Below are positions 24,097 to 31,927 of a stretch of 64,000 bases of DNA, piece after piece. This stretch comes from CADCVT01 sp036389155 (GTDB lineage: Bacteria; Actinomycetota; Thermoleophilia; Solirubrobacterales; Solirubrobacteraceae), in the NCBI GenBank assembly GCA_036389155.1, contig DASVQN010000056.1, positions 114,791-178,790 on the forward strand, in the 5' to 3' direction. Position 1 is the stretch's first letter. Every line of letters begins with the position of its first letter. A model generated the notes under the pieces. It was not told where the DNA came from. It saw nothing but the letters and a program-made list of their open reading frames with translations, and searched no databases. Made by a program: the position numbers and the translations under genes.

Positions 24097-25476
24097 CTAC
24101 GCGGCCGGCGGGATCTCGTGATTGGCCCGGAACAGGTTGCCCGGGTCGTACACGCTCTTGACGGCGCGCAGCCGGCTGTACGTGGCGGGGCTGAAGAACG
24201 AGCGCGCGTCGCTGTTCTCCCTCTCGACGAAGTTCGAGTAGCCGCGCCCGTTGGCGTGGTGGTCCACCGCCGCCTTGACGGCCTCGAGCTGCGCGCGCAC
24301 CGGCTCGGCGATCTCCGGCACGGACATGCCGGCCGAGAAGAACAGGTAGCCGGCGTCGATCCTCGCGAGTGCGCCGTGGGCGTGCTTCGCGCGGGCGAGC
24401 TCACCGCCGAGGTGCCGCAGCTCGACGAGCAGCAGCATCGGGCTCGCCTCGAAGTGATCGACGAGGTCCTCGACCAGCTCGGCGGGGAGGCGGTCGAGCA
24501 TCGCCGTCTCGCTGTCGCCGGGCACCGGCTCCTCCGGGTCCATGTGGACGTAGGACAGCGCGACCGGCGGCACCGGGCCGAACATGTCGATCTCGGGCCC
24601 GAGCGCGCGCAGCGGCGCGAGGATCGCGTCCGCCTCCTCGACGCTGCCGATGACGGCGCCGTCGATGACGACGAGCGAGCGGCCGCGGACCATGTCGGGC
24701 ACGCCCTCCATGTCCGGGATGTTCATGACCCGGGCGGAGGTGGTGACCTCGTCGGGCGCGGCCTGAGTCCACTCGCGCCAGGCGTGCAGGACCTCGCGGG
24801 CCCGCTCGGCCGGCCAGATCATCGCGCCGCCGACGATCGTCTCCAGGTCGTAGAGGCGGAACTCGATCGCCGTGACGACGCCGAAGTTGCCGCCACCGCC
24901 GCGCAGCGCCCAGAAGAGGTCGCTGTGCTCGTGCTCGTCGGCGCGGACGAGGCGCCCGTCGGCGGTGACGATCTCGATCGCGGTGACGCTGTTGGTCTGC
25001 AGGCCGAGCTTGCGGGCGAGCCAGCCCATGCCGCCGCCGAGCGAGTAGCCGACGACGCCGACGTCCGGCGACGAGCCGGCCAGCGCGGCGAGGCCGAGTT
25101 CGGAGGCGGGCGCGGTCACGTCCATCCACAGCGCGCCGGCCTCGGCGCGGGCGATCCGGCTCTCGGCGTCGATCTCGACGCCGCGCATCTTGTGGGTCTT
25201 GACGAGGACGGTGTCCTCGGCCTCGCCGAGCGGGCCGGCGTTGTGGCCCGTGCCCTGCGCCGCGACGCGCAGGCCGTGCTCACGGGCGAAGCGGACGACG
25301 GCGAGGATGTCGTCGGGCCGGTCGGGGATCGCGACGAGCGCGGGGCGCTGGCGCGCGGTCAGGTTCCAGGCGAGGCGGGCGGTCTCGTAGTCGGCGTCGC
25401 CCGGGGCGATGACGTCGCCGGCGACCTGGGCGCGGAGCCGGTCGACGTCGTGGGCGGTGAGGTCGGTCGTGAGCAT
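24097..25476 (-). CDS. FAD-binding oxidoreductase, BBE (berberine bridge enzyme) family
   Basis: 459 residues. The PCMH-type FAD domain (about 30-205) contains VRFAREHGLRVAAQGTGHNA, where the histidine of GTGHNAG is the usual covalent flavin site, then SLGGGMGWLARKLGL and ALRGGGGNFGVVTAIEF. The C-terminal BBE segment carries NGRGYSNF and YDPGNLFRANHEI. Such enzymes oxidise sugars, alkaloids or secondary metabolites with oxygen as acceptor. No twin-arginine signal is seen, so it is probably cytoplasmic. It is divergent from the FadR-type gene and has its own terminator. ATG 25476 is preceded by GATGCT at six bases, again leaderless in style. Confidence 0.92.
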   Translation of the reverse strand: MLTTDLTAHDVDRLRAQVAGDVIAPGDADYETARLAWNLTARQRPALVAIPDRPDDILAVVRFAREHGLRVAAQGTGHNAGPLGEAEDTVLVKTHKMRGVEIDAESRIARAEAGALWMDVTAPASELGLAALAGSSPDVGVVGYSLGGGMGWLARKLGLQTNSVTAIEIVTADGRLVRADEHEHSDLFWALRGGGGNFGVVTAIEFRLYDLETIVGGAMIWPAERAREVLHAWREWTQAAPDEVTTSARVMNIPDMEGVPDMVRGRSLVVIDGAVIGSVEEADAILAPLRALGPEIDMFGPVPPVALSYVHMDPEEPVPGDSETAMLDRLPAELVEDLVDHFEASPMLLLVELRHLGGELARAKHAHGALARIDAGYLFFSAGMSVPEIAEPVRAQLEAVKAAVDHHANGRGYSNFVERENSDARSFFSPATYSRLRAVKSVYDPGNLFRANHEIPPAA

Positions 25477-25598
25477 GGGTAGAGCATCGGCGGGCCGGCC
25501 CCGCTTCACATCGGGGGGATCCCCAAACCGCCCCCCAGTCGTCGGCGGCCGGGCCCCGAGGCGCGCCGTCTGCGCGCGGGAGCGGCCGCAGCGGCGCC

Positions 25599-25604
25599 TA
25601 CACT
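25599..25604 (+). promoter_or_regulatory. -10 box of the FadR-type regulator
   Basis: TACACT ends six bases before GTG 25611 with no Shine-Dalgarno, the leaderless pattern seen across the window. Confidence 0.5.
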
Positions 25605-25610
25605 CGGCCG

Positions 25611-26309
25611 GTGTTCACCCCCGTGCGGACGCGCCGGACCTTCGAGGAGGCGGCCGAGCAGATCGCCGACAAGGTCCGGGCGGGCGAGCTGCGCGTGGGC
25701 GACAAGCTGCCCGCCGAGCGCGACCTCGCGCTGCGCATGGAGATCAGCCGCCCGACCCTGCGCGAGGCGGCGAAGGTGCTCGTGGACGCGGGCCTGCTCG
25801 AGGTCCGCCGCGGGCCCGGCGGCGGGATGTTCGTGGCGACCGACGTCGTGCCCGTCGACCTCGTCCGCCGCGTGACCGAGCTGCGCCTCGGCGAGGGCGC
25901 GGCCGTCCTCGAGGCGCGCCGCCTCATCGAGCCGCAGGTCGCCCGCCTGGCGCACGAGCGCGCGACCGACGCCGACCTCGCCCCGCTGGAGCGCACGATC
26001 GACGTGATGCGCGCGATCGTCGCGCGCGGCTACCGGCCCGACGACGAGGACCGCTTCCTCCAGCTCGACGTCCAGTTCCACCTCGCGCTCGCGCGCGCGG
26101 CCGGGAACCCGACGCTCGAGACGCTCCTGCGCATCGTCTTCCGCCAGCTCGAGATCCTCCGCGACATGGCGATGCACGTCCCCACCGTGCCGGAGTGGAT
26201 CATCGACATCCACGAGCGCACGCTCGCCGCCGTCCGGTCGGGCGACGGCATCGACGAGGTGATGGACGAGCACCTCGGCCAGCTCGAGCAGACGCTGCAG
26301 GCCGTCTAG
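25611..26309 (+). CDS. GntR/FadR-family transcriptional regulator
   Basis: 232 residues. The winged helix (about 10-80) includes GDKLPAERDLALRMEISRPTL and LREAAKVLVDAGLLEVRRGPGGGMFV. The FCD ligand domain (about 90-232) has the metal-site pattern with D and H in LDVQFHLALARAAGN and later IIDIHERTLAAV. FadR-type members usually repress acid- or lactate-type catabolic genes and release DNA on binding the substrate. The gene is immediately upstream of, and on the same strand as, a 2-oxoacid oxidoreductase, and a palindrome with TTGGT...ACCAA ends separates them, so it very likely controls that gene. Confidence 0.9.
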   Translation: MFTPVRTRRTFEEAAEQIADKVRAGELRVGDKLPAERDLALRMEISRPTLREAAKVLVDAGLLEVRRGPGGGMFVATDVVPVDLVRRVTELRLGEGAAVLEARRLIEPQVARLAHERATDADLAPLERTIDVMRAIVARGYRPDDEDRFLQLDVQFHLALARAAGNPTLETLLRIVFRQLEILRDMAMHVPTVPEWIIDIHERTLAAVRSGDGIDEVMDEHLGQLEQTLQAV

Positions 26310-26347
26310 CCCCACCAAACGTCCGCAAGTTCTTCCCAACGTCCTCG

Positions 26348-26395
26348 TTGCTTGGTAAGGTGGCCTGACCCATATGGGTCAGGTGGGCTGACCAA
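26348..26395 (+). promoter_or_regulatory. Promoter embedded in a 44-bp nested palindromic operator
   Basis: CCTGACCCAT (26364-26373) is followed directly by its exact complement (26374-26383). TTGGT (26352-26356) and ACCAA (26391-26395) form an outer inverted repeat with the same centre. TTGCTT (26348) and CATATG (26371) form a -35/-10 pair with a 17-base spacer inside it, and the right end touches the Shine-Dalgarno AAGGAGG (26394-26400). A bound FadR-type dimer would cover promoter and ribosome site. Confidence 0.75.
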
Positions 26396-26409
26396 GGAGG
26401 AGAGGGACC

Positions 26410-29400
26410 GTGGCGACGATCGCCGAGACGACTTCGACGACGAGCAGCACCGAGGCGCCCGCCGTCGAGGGAGGCGTGTCGCGTCCCGTCAAGCTCAGCC
26501 GCCCGGAGACCACGCTCGACGACAAGTACGTCCTCGAGCAGGGCACGATCTTCCTCAGCGGCATCCAGGCGCTCGTGCGCGTGCTGCTCGACCAGCACCG
26601 CGCCGACGTCCGCGCCGGCCTGAACACCGCCACCTTCGTCTCCGGCTACCAGGGCTCCCCCCTCGGCGGCTTCGACAAGGAGGTCATGCGGCTGGTCCGC
26701 GGCGACATCGACCACGCGATCACGTTCACGCCCGGTTTGAACGAGGAGCTCGCGGCGACCGCCGTCTACGGCTCGCAGCTCGTGCAGAACCTCCCCACCC
26801 CGCGCCACGACGGCGTGACCGGCGTCTGGTACGGCAAGAACCCCGGCCTCGACCGCGCGATGGACGCGCTGCGCCACGCGAACTTCGCCGGCACGCACCC
26901 CAAGGGCGGCGCGCTCGCGCTGGTCGGCGACGACCCGAGCTGCAAGTCCTCGACGCTGCCGAGCGCCGCCGAGGCCACGCTCGCCAGCCTCCACATGCCG
27001 ACCTTCTTCCCGGGCACGCTGCAGGAGGTCCTCGACTTCGGCCGCCACGCGATCGCCTGCTCGCGCGCGTCCGGCCTGTGGAGCGCGCTGAAGATCGTCA
27101 CGAACGTCGCCGACGCCGCGGGCACCGCGCAGGTCTGGCCGGACCGCGTCGTCCCGCTCGCCCCGCGCGTCGAGTGGCAGGGCCGCCCGTACGTCCACCA
27201 GCCGAGCGGCCACCTGCTCGCGCCGCAGTCGCTCGAGCTGGAGAGGACGCTCTTCGGCCCGCGGCTGGAGATCGCGCGCCAGTACGCACAGCTCAACCAC
27301 CTCAACCCGATCACCATCCCGACGCCGGACGCCTGGCTGGGGATCGTCGCCAGCGGCAAGGTCTACTACGAGCTGCTCCAGGCGTTGCGCGACCTCGGCC
27401 TCGACCAGCAGGGCCTCGAGCGCGCCGGCATCCGCCTCATGAAGGTCGGGATGCTCTACCCGCACGACACGGCCGCGTTCCGCGAGCTCGGCCGCGGGCT
27501 CGACGAGGTCCTCGTCGTCGAGGAGAAGCTCTCGTACATCGAGGCGGCCGTGAAGGACGCGCTGTACGGCACGACCGACGCGCCGCGCGTCGTCGGCAAG
27601 CAGGACCCGGACGGCCGCGACCTCGTCTCCCCGCTCTCCGACCTCGACGCCGACGCGATCGCCCTCGCCGTCGCCCGCCGGCTCGAGCAGCGCGTGCACC
27701 TCGACAGCGTCCGCACGCGCGTCGAGGAGATCACGGCGCGCCAGAGCGTCACGTCGAAGACGCTGCCGACCGCCGCGCGCACGCCGTACTTCTGCAGCGG
27801 CTGCCCGCACAACACGTCGACGGCGAACCCCGAGGGCACGCTGCTCGGCGTCGGCATCGGCTGCCACACGATGGTCCTGCTCGCGCCCGAGGGCAAGGGC
27901 GAGGTCACCGGCATCACGCAGATGGGCGGCGAGGGCGCGCAGTTCGCGGGCATGCAGCCGTTCACCGACGCCGACCACTTCGTCCAGAACCTCGGCGACG
28001 GCACGTTCCACCACTCCGGCTCGCTGGCCATCCGCTTCGCGGTGTCGAGCGGCGTGAACGTCACGTACAAGCTGCTCTACAACGACACGGTCGCCATGAC
28101 CGGCGGGCAGGACGTCCTCGGCCAGCTGAAGGTCCCGCAGCTGACGCGGTGGCTGGCGCTGGAGGGCGTCAAGCGGATCGTCGTCACGACCGACGAGCCC
28201 GAGAAGTACCGCGGGGTCGACCTCGACCCGATCGCGCGCGTCGAGCACCGCGACCGGCTCGCCGAGGCGCAGGCCGAGCTGGCGCAGGTCGAGGGCGTCA
28301 CCGTCCTCATCCACGACCAGGGCTGCGCCGCCGAGAAGCGCCGGCTGCGCAAGCGCGGCAAGGTCGCCGACCCGATCCAGCGGATCCACATCAACGAGCG
28401 CGTGTGCGAGGGCTGCGGCGACTGCGGCGAGAAGAGCTCCTGCCTCTCCGTCCTCCCCGTCGAGACCGAGTTCGGCCGCAAGACGCAGATCCACCAGGCC
28501 TCGTGCAACAAGGACTACTCGTGCGTGAAGGGCGACTGCCCGTCGTTCCTCACGGTCATCCCGGGCGACAAGGCCAAGAAGGTCGCGCCCGAGCCGCCGG
28601 CCGAGATCGCCGAGCCGGCGCTGCGCGTCTCGCACCGCGACTTCCTCGTCCGCATGGCGGGCGTCGGCGGGACCGGCGTCGTCACCGTCTCGCAGATCCT
28701 GCAGATGGCCGCGCTGCTCGACGGCAAGCACGCGTACGGCCTCGACCAGACCGGGCTCGCGCAGAAGGGCGGGCCGGTCACGAGCGACATCCGGATCTCG
28801 CGCGACCGCATCGAGGGCTCCAACAAGGCGGGCGCCGGCGCGGCCGACCTGCTGCTCGGCTTCGACGTCCTCGGCGCCGCCAACCCGAAGAACCTGCTCG
28901 TCGGCACGCCCGACAAGACCATCGCGGTCGTCAACACCGCCGCCGTCCCGACGGCGACGATGGTCAAGAACACCGCGGTCTCGTTCCCGACCGAGCGGCG
29001 CAACATCGCGGCGATCGAGAAGGGGACGCGCGCGCAGGACAACGTCTACCTCGACGCGCAGGCGCTGGCCGAGGGGCTCTACGGCGACCACATGCCGACG
29101 AACCTGCTGCTGCTCGGCGCCGCCTACCAGCACGGCTGCCTGCCGGTCTCGGCCGACGCGATCGAGCACGCGATCCGCCTGAACGGCGCGGCCGTCGAGA
29201 AGTCGCTGAGCGCGTTCCGCTGGGGCCGCGCCACCGTCGCGCAGCCCGAGCTCGTGCACGACGTGCTGCATCCGGTGGAGGTCGAGCCGAAGGTCGACGG
29301 CAAGGCGCTGAAGATCCTCGAGGCCACCGGCGCGACCGGCGAGCTGCGGCGGCTGCTGAGCGTCCGCATCCCCGAGCTCGTCGCGTACAAGAACGCGCGG

Positions 29401-29994
29401 TACGCGCGCGAGTACGCGGACGCGGTCATGGAGGTCGCCGCGCGCGACGCCGAGATCGCCGAGGCGTACGCCCGCGCCCTGCACAAGCTCATGACCTACA
29501 AGGACGAGTACGAGGTCGCGCGCCTGCACCTCGACCCCGTCGAGCGGGCGAAGGTCGTCGCGGAGTTCGGCGAGGGGACGAAGGTCTACTTCATGCTCCA
29601 CCCGCCGCTGCTGCGCGCGCTGGGGATGAAGCGCAAGCTCAAGCTCGGCCCGTGGTTCACGCCGGCCTTCCGCCTCCTGCGCACGATGCGCCGGCTGCGC
29701 GGCACGCCGCTCGACCTCTTCGGCCTGCCGAAGGTGCGGCGCGTCGAGCGCGCGCTGATCGGCGAGTACCGCGCGCTCGTCGACCGCTCGCTCGCCGAGC
29801 TGCGCCCCGAGACGCACGCGACCGTCAAGAAGATCGTCGCCCTCCCGGACATGGTCCGCGGCTACGAGGACATCAAGCTGCGCAACGTCGAGCGCTATCG
29901 CGCCGAGGCGGAGAAGCTCGAGCGCGAGCTGCGCGAGGGCCCGAAGGCGTCCGCGCGCAAGCCGCTCCTCGAGCTGCCCGTCGTCCAAGCGTAA
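26410..29994 (+). CDS. Fused indolepyruvate ferredoxin oxidoreductase family protein
   Basis: 1194 residues. N-terminal pyrimidine-type TPP domain (about 40-330; VSGYQGSPLGGFD, TPGLNEELAATA) and TPP-binding domain (about 455-650; FCSGCPHN, GIGCHTM, QMGGEGAQF). A cysteine cluster for Fe-S follows: C666, C669, C672, C678, then C699, C705, C710. The gamma-type domain (about 740-930) has AGVGGTGVVTVSQILQ. The tail (about 950-1170) is the extra domain of the large single-chain form. The family oxidatively decarboxylates aryl or branched 2-oxoacids to acyl-CoA with ferredoxin. The GTG follows AAGGAGG by nine bases. Confidence 0.93.
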   Translation: MATIAETTSTTSSTEAPAVEGGVSRPVKLSRPETTLDDKYVLEQGTIFLSGIQALVRVLLDQHRADVRAGLNTATFVSGYQGSPLGGFDKEVMRLVRGDIDHAITFTPGLNEELAATAVYGSQLVQNLPTPRHDGVTGVWYGKNPGLDRAMDALRHANFAGTHPKGGALALVGDDPSCKSSTLPSAAEATLASLHMPTFFPGTLQEVLDFGRHAIACSRASGLWSALKIVTNVADAAGTAQVWPDRVVPLAPRVEWQGRPYVHQPSGHLLAPQSLELERTLFGPRLEIARQYAQLNHLNPITIPTPDAWLGIVASGKVYYELLQALRDLGLDQQGLERAGIRLMKVGMLYPHDTAAFRELGRGLDEVLVVEEKLSYIEAAVKDALYGTTDAPRVVGKQDPDGRDLVSPLSDLDADAIALAVARRLEQRVHLDSVRTRVEEITARQSVTSKTLPTAARTPYFCSGCPHNTSTANPEGTLLGVGIGCHTMVLLAPEGKGEVTGITQMGGEGAQFAGMQPFTDADHFVQNLGDGTFHHSGSLAIRFAVSSGVNVTYKLLYNDTVAMTGGQDVLGQLKVPQLTRWLALEGVKRIVVTTDEPEKYRGVDLDPIARVEHRDRLAEAQAELAQVEGVTVLIHDQGCAAEKRRLRKRGKVADPIQRIHINERVCEGCGDCGEKSSCLSVLPVETEFGRKTQIHQASCNKDYSCVKGDCPSFLTVIPGDKAKKVAPEPPAEIAEPALRVSHRDFLVRMAGVGGTGVVTVSQILQMAALLDGKHAYGLDQTGLAQKGGPVTSDIRISRDRIEGSNKAGAGAADLLLGFDVLGAANPKNLLVGTPDKTIAVVNTAAVPTATMVKNTAVSFPTERRNIAAIEKGTRAQDNVYLDAQALAEGLYGDHMPTNLLLLGAAYQHGCLPVSADAIEHAIRLNGAAVEKSLSAFRWGRATVAQPELVHDVLHPVEVEPKVDGKALKILEATGATGELRRLLSVRIPELVAYKNARYAREYADAVMEVAARDAEIAEAYARALHKLMTYKDEYEVARLHLDPVERAKVVAEFGEGTKVYFMLHPPLLRALGMKRKLKLGPWFTPAFRLLRTMRRLRGTPLDLFGLPKVRRVERALIGEYRALVDRSLAELRPETHATVKKIVALPDMVRGYEDIKLRNVERYRAEAEKLERELREGPKASARKPLLELPVVQA

Positions 29995-30020
29995 CCGACG
30001 CACCGCGGGGCCGCCGCGTT

Positions 30021-30026
30021 TACATT
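30021..30026 (+). promoter_or_regulatory. -10 box of the LVIVD-repeat gene
   Basis: TACATT ends eight bases before ATG 30035; no Shine-Dalgarno is present. It lies in the 40-base gap after the oxidoreductase stop, so the secreted-protein gene probably has its own leaderless promoter. Confidence 0.5.
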
Positions 30027-30034
30027 CCGGCGCG

Positions 30035-31915
30035 ATGAGCACGAAGCGCCTCGCGCTCTGCGTCTCGCTGGCCCTGTCGCTCCTCGCGATGCTGGGCGGC
30101 GCGGACGCGCACGCGAAGTCGCCGGCCCAGTGCGGCCCGGGCGACCGGCCGGAGACCGCGCTGCAGGGTCAGGTGCCGATGACCGACCGCGCGAGCGGCC
30201 GCTCCGTCGAGGGCTACACGTGCAACCTCGAGGAGGTCGGCTTCATGCCGAGCTCGTCGTTCGCGAACTTCGACACGTACGAGAACTGCGCGTACTACAG
30301 CGACACCATCGGCGCGGTGAACGCCGAAGGCGGGACCGTCGTGGTCGACGTCTCCGACCCGCGCAAGCCGGTGCAGACGGCGTACCTGACCGAGCGCGCC
30401 GCGGCGAACGCCGGCGAGTCGCTGCGCGTGCACCCCGAGCGGGGTCTGCTCGTCGCCGACCGCTACTACCTCGCCCAAGGCATCAGCAACATCGACGACC
30501 CCGACGCCAACCGCGCGCTGGACGTCTACGACATCTCCAAGGACTGCCGCCACCCCAAGCTGCTCGCCGACGTCGTGATGCCTTCGGCCCTCGGCCACGA
30601 GGGCTGCTTCCAGCCCGACGGGATGGTCTATTACATGGCGAGCACGGAGACGATCACGCCGATCGACCTCTCCGACCCCGCGCATCCGAAGCAGCTGTCA
30701 GACCCGCAGCCGCTCGGCATCCACGGCTGCTCGATCAGCGAGGACGGCACCCGCGGGTACCTCGCGGACATCGGCACGGGTAAGCTGCTCATCGCCGACA
30801 CCAGCGAGGTGCAGGCCCGCAAGCAGGGCGCGCAGATCAAGGTGATCGGCGAGGTCCCGACGCCGCAGAACCAGGGCCAGCAGTCCACGATCCCGCTCTT
30901 CTACGGCGACCACCCGTACCTGCTCGACTGGGCCGAGTACGCGGGCCTCGGCCGCTCGTGCGCGACGCGGCCCGACCGCGAGACGAACTTCGGCTACCCG
31001 CTGATGGTCGACATCGCCGACGAGCGCAATCCCCAGGTCGTCGCGAAGATCTTCCAGGAGGTCACGCTTCCGGAGAACTGCGCCGCGGTCTCGGCCGACT
31101 CCGCGACCTTCCCGTCCAACGGCCTGACGAAGGGCGACGTCTTCGGCCTGATCGGGTCGCGCGTCTTCCTCTACGACTCGCACTACTGCTCGACCGACCG
31201 CACGCACGACCCGACGATCGCCGCGTGCGCGACCTTCGGCTCGGGCATCCGCGTCTACGACGTCCGCAACCCGAGGGCGCCGGTCGAGATCGCCTACTTC
31301 AACCCCGGGACGACCGACTCGCCGGCGGGCGCGGTGGCGAACGCGACGGTGGCGCGGCCGGTGATCCGCAGCGACCTCGGCCAGATCTGGTTCGCCGACA
31401 TCGCCAAGGGCTTCCACGTCGTCCAGTTCCGCGAGGGCGTCTGGCCGTTCCCCGGCCAGGACGCGTGCCCGCACGAGGACCGCTACCTCGCGCAGTACGA
31501 CCTCGGCTATCGCGACTGCCGCGCCTCGCGCGGCGACACGATCCAGCTGCCCAGCACGCGCCCGTGCCGCAGCCGGCGCAGCTTCACGATCCACCTGCGC
31601 AAGCCGAAGCGCGGCCGCATCCGGTCGGCGCGCGTCTACGTGAACGGCAAGCGCGTGAAGGTGCTGCGCGGCCGCCGGCTGCGCGCGCGGGTGAGCCTCC
31701 GCGGGCTGCCCAAGGGCAGCTACACGGTGCGCGTCGTGGTGACGACGTCGCGCGGGGAGCGGATCGTCGAGAGGCGCCGCTACCGGACGTGCATCCCGAA
31801 CCCGCACAAGAAGGCGCGCAGCGCGTCACGGCCCGCGGTCCTCTACGCCGCCGGGCGCGACGCCCAGGACCTCCTGTTCTACTGCCGGATCCTCGCCGCG
31901 CGCCGGCACGCGTAG
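30035..31915 (+). CDS. Secreted LVIVD-repeat beta-propeller with Cys-bounded module
   Basis: 626 residues with a signal peptide (LALCVSLALSLLAMLGGADA). Residues about 85-480 hold LVIVD-type propeller blades (GGTVVVDVSDPRKPVQ, RALDVYDISKDCRHPKL, ETITPIDLSDPAHPKQL, SGIRVYDVRNPRAPVEIAYF) with several cysteines. Residues 511-586 are the C-terminal module (PCRSRRSFTIHLRKP to RRYRTC), exactly 76 residues from Cys to Cys as in the 22741-23955 protein. About 40 further residues follow. The propeller should mediate binding rather than catalysis. A surface location is inferred from the module and signal peptide. Confidence 0.83.
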   Translation: MSTKRLALCVSLALSLLAMLGGADAHAKSPAQCGPGDRPETALQGQVPMTDRASGRSVEGYTCNLEEVGFMPSSSFANFDTYENCAYYSDTIGAVNAEGGTVVVDVSDPRKPVQTAYLTERAAANAGESLRVHPERGLLVADRYYLAQGISNIDDPDANRALDVYDISKDCRHPKLLADVVMPSALGHEGCFQPDGMVYYMASTETITPIDLSDPAHPKQLSDPQPLGIHGCSISEDGTRGYLADIGTGKLLIADTSEVQARKQGAQIKVIGEVPTPQNQGQQSTIPLFYGDHPYLLDWAEYAGLGRSCATRPDRETNFGYPLMVDIADERNPQVVAKIFQEVTLPENCAAVSADSATFPSNGLTKGDVFGLIGSRVFLYDSHYCSTDRTHDPTIAACATFGSGIRVYDVRNPRAPVEIAYFNPGTTDSPAGAVANATVARPVIRSDLGQIWFADIAKGFHVVQFREGVWPFPGQDACPHEDRYLAQYDLGYRDCRASRGDTIQLPSTRPCRSRRSFTIHLRKPKRGRIRSARVYVNGKRVKVLRGRRLRARVSLRGLPKGSYTVRVVVTTSRGERIVERRRYRTCIPNPHKKARSASRPAVLYAAGRDAQDLLFYCRILAARRHA

Positions 31916-31927
31916 GGGCGGCCGCCG

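Noticed and set aside
26200..30042. Long open frame opposite the indolepyruvate-type oxidoreductase
   Set aside because: No recognisable motif, and the plus-strand frame has complete TPP, Fe-S and gamma-domain motifs.
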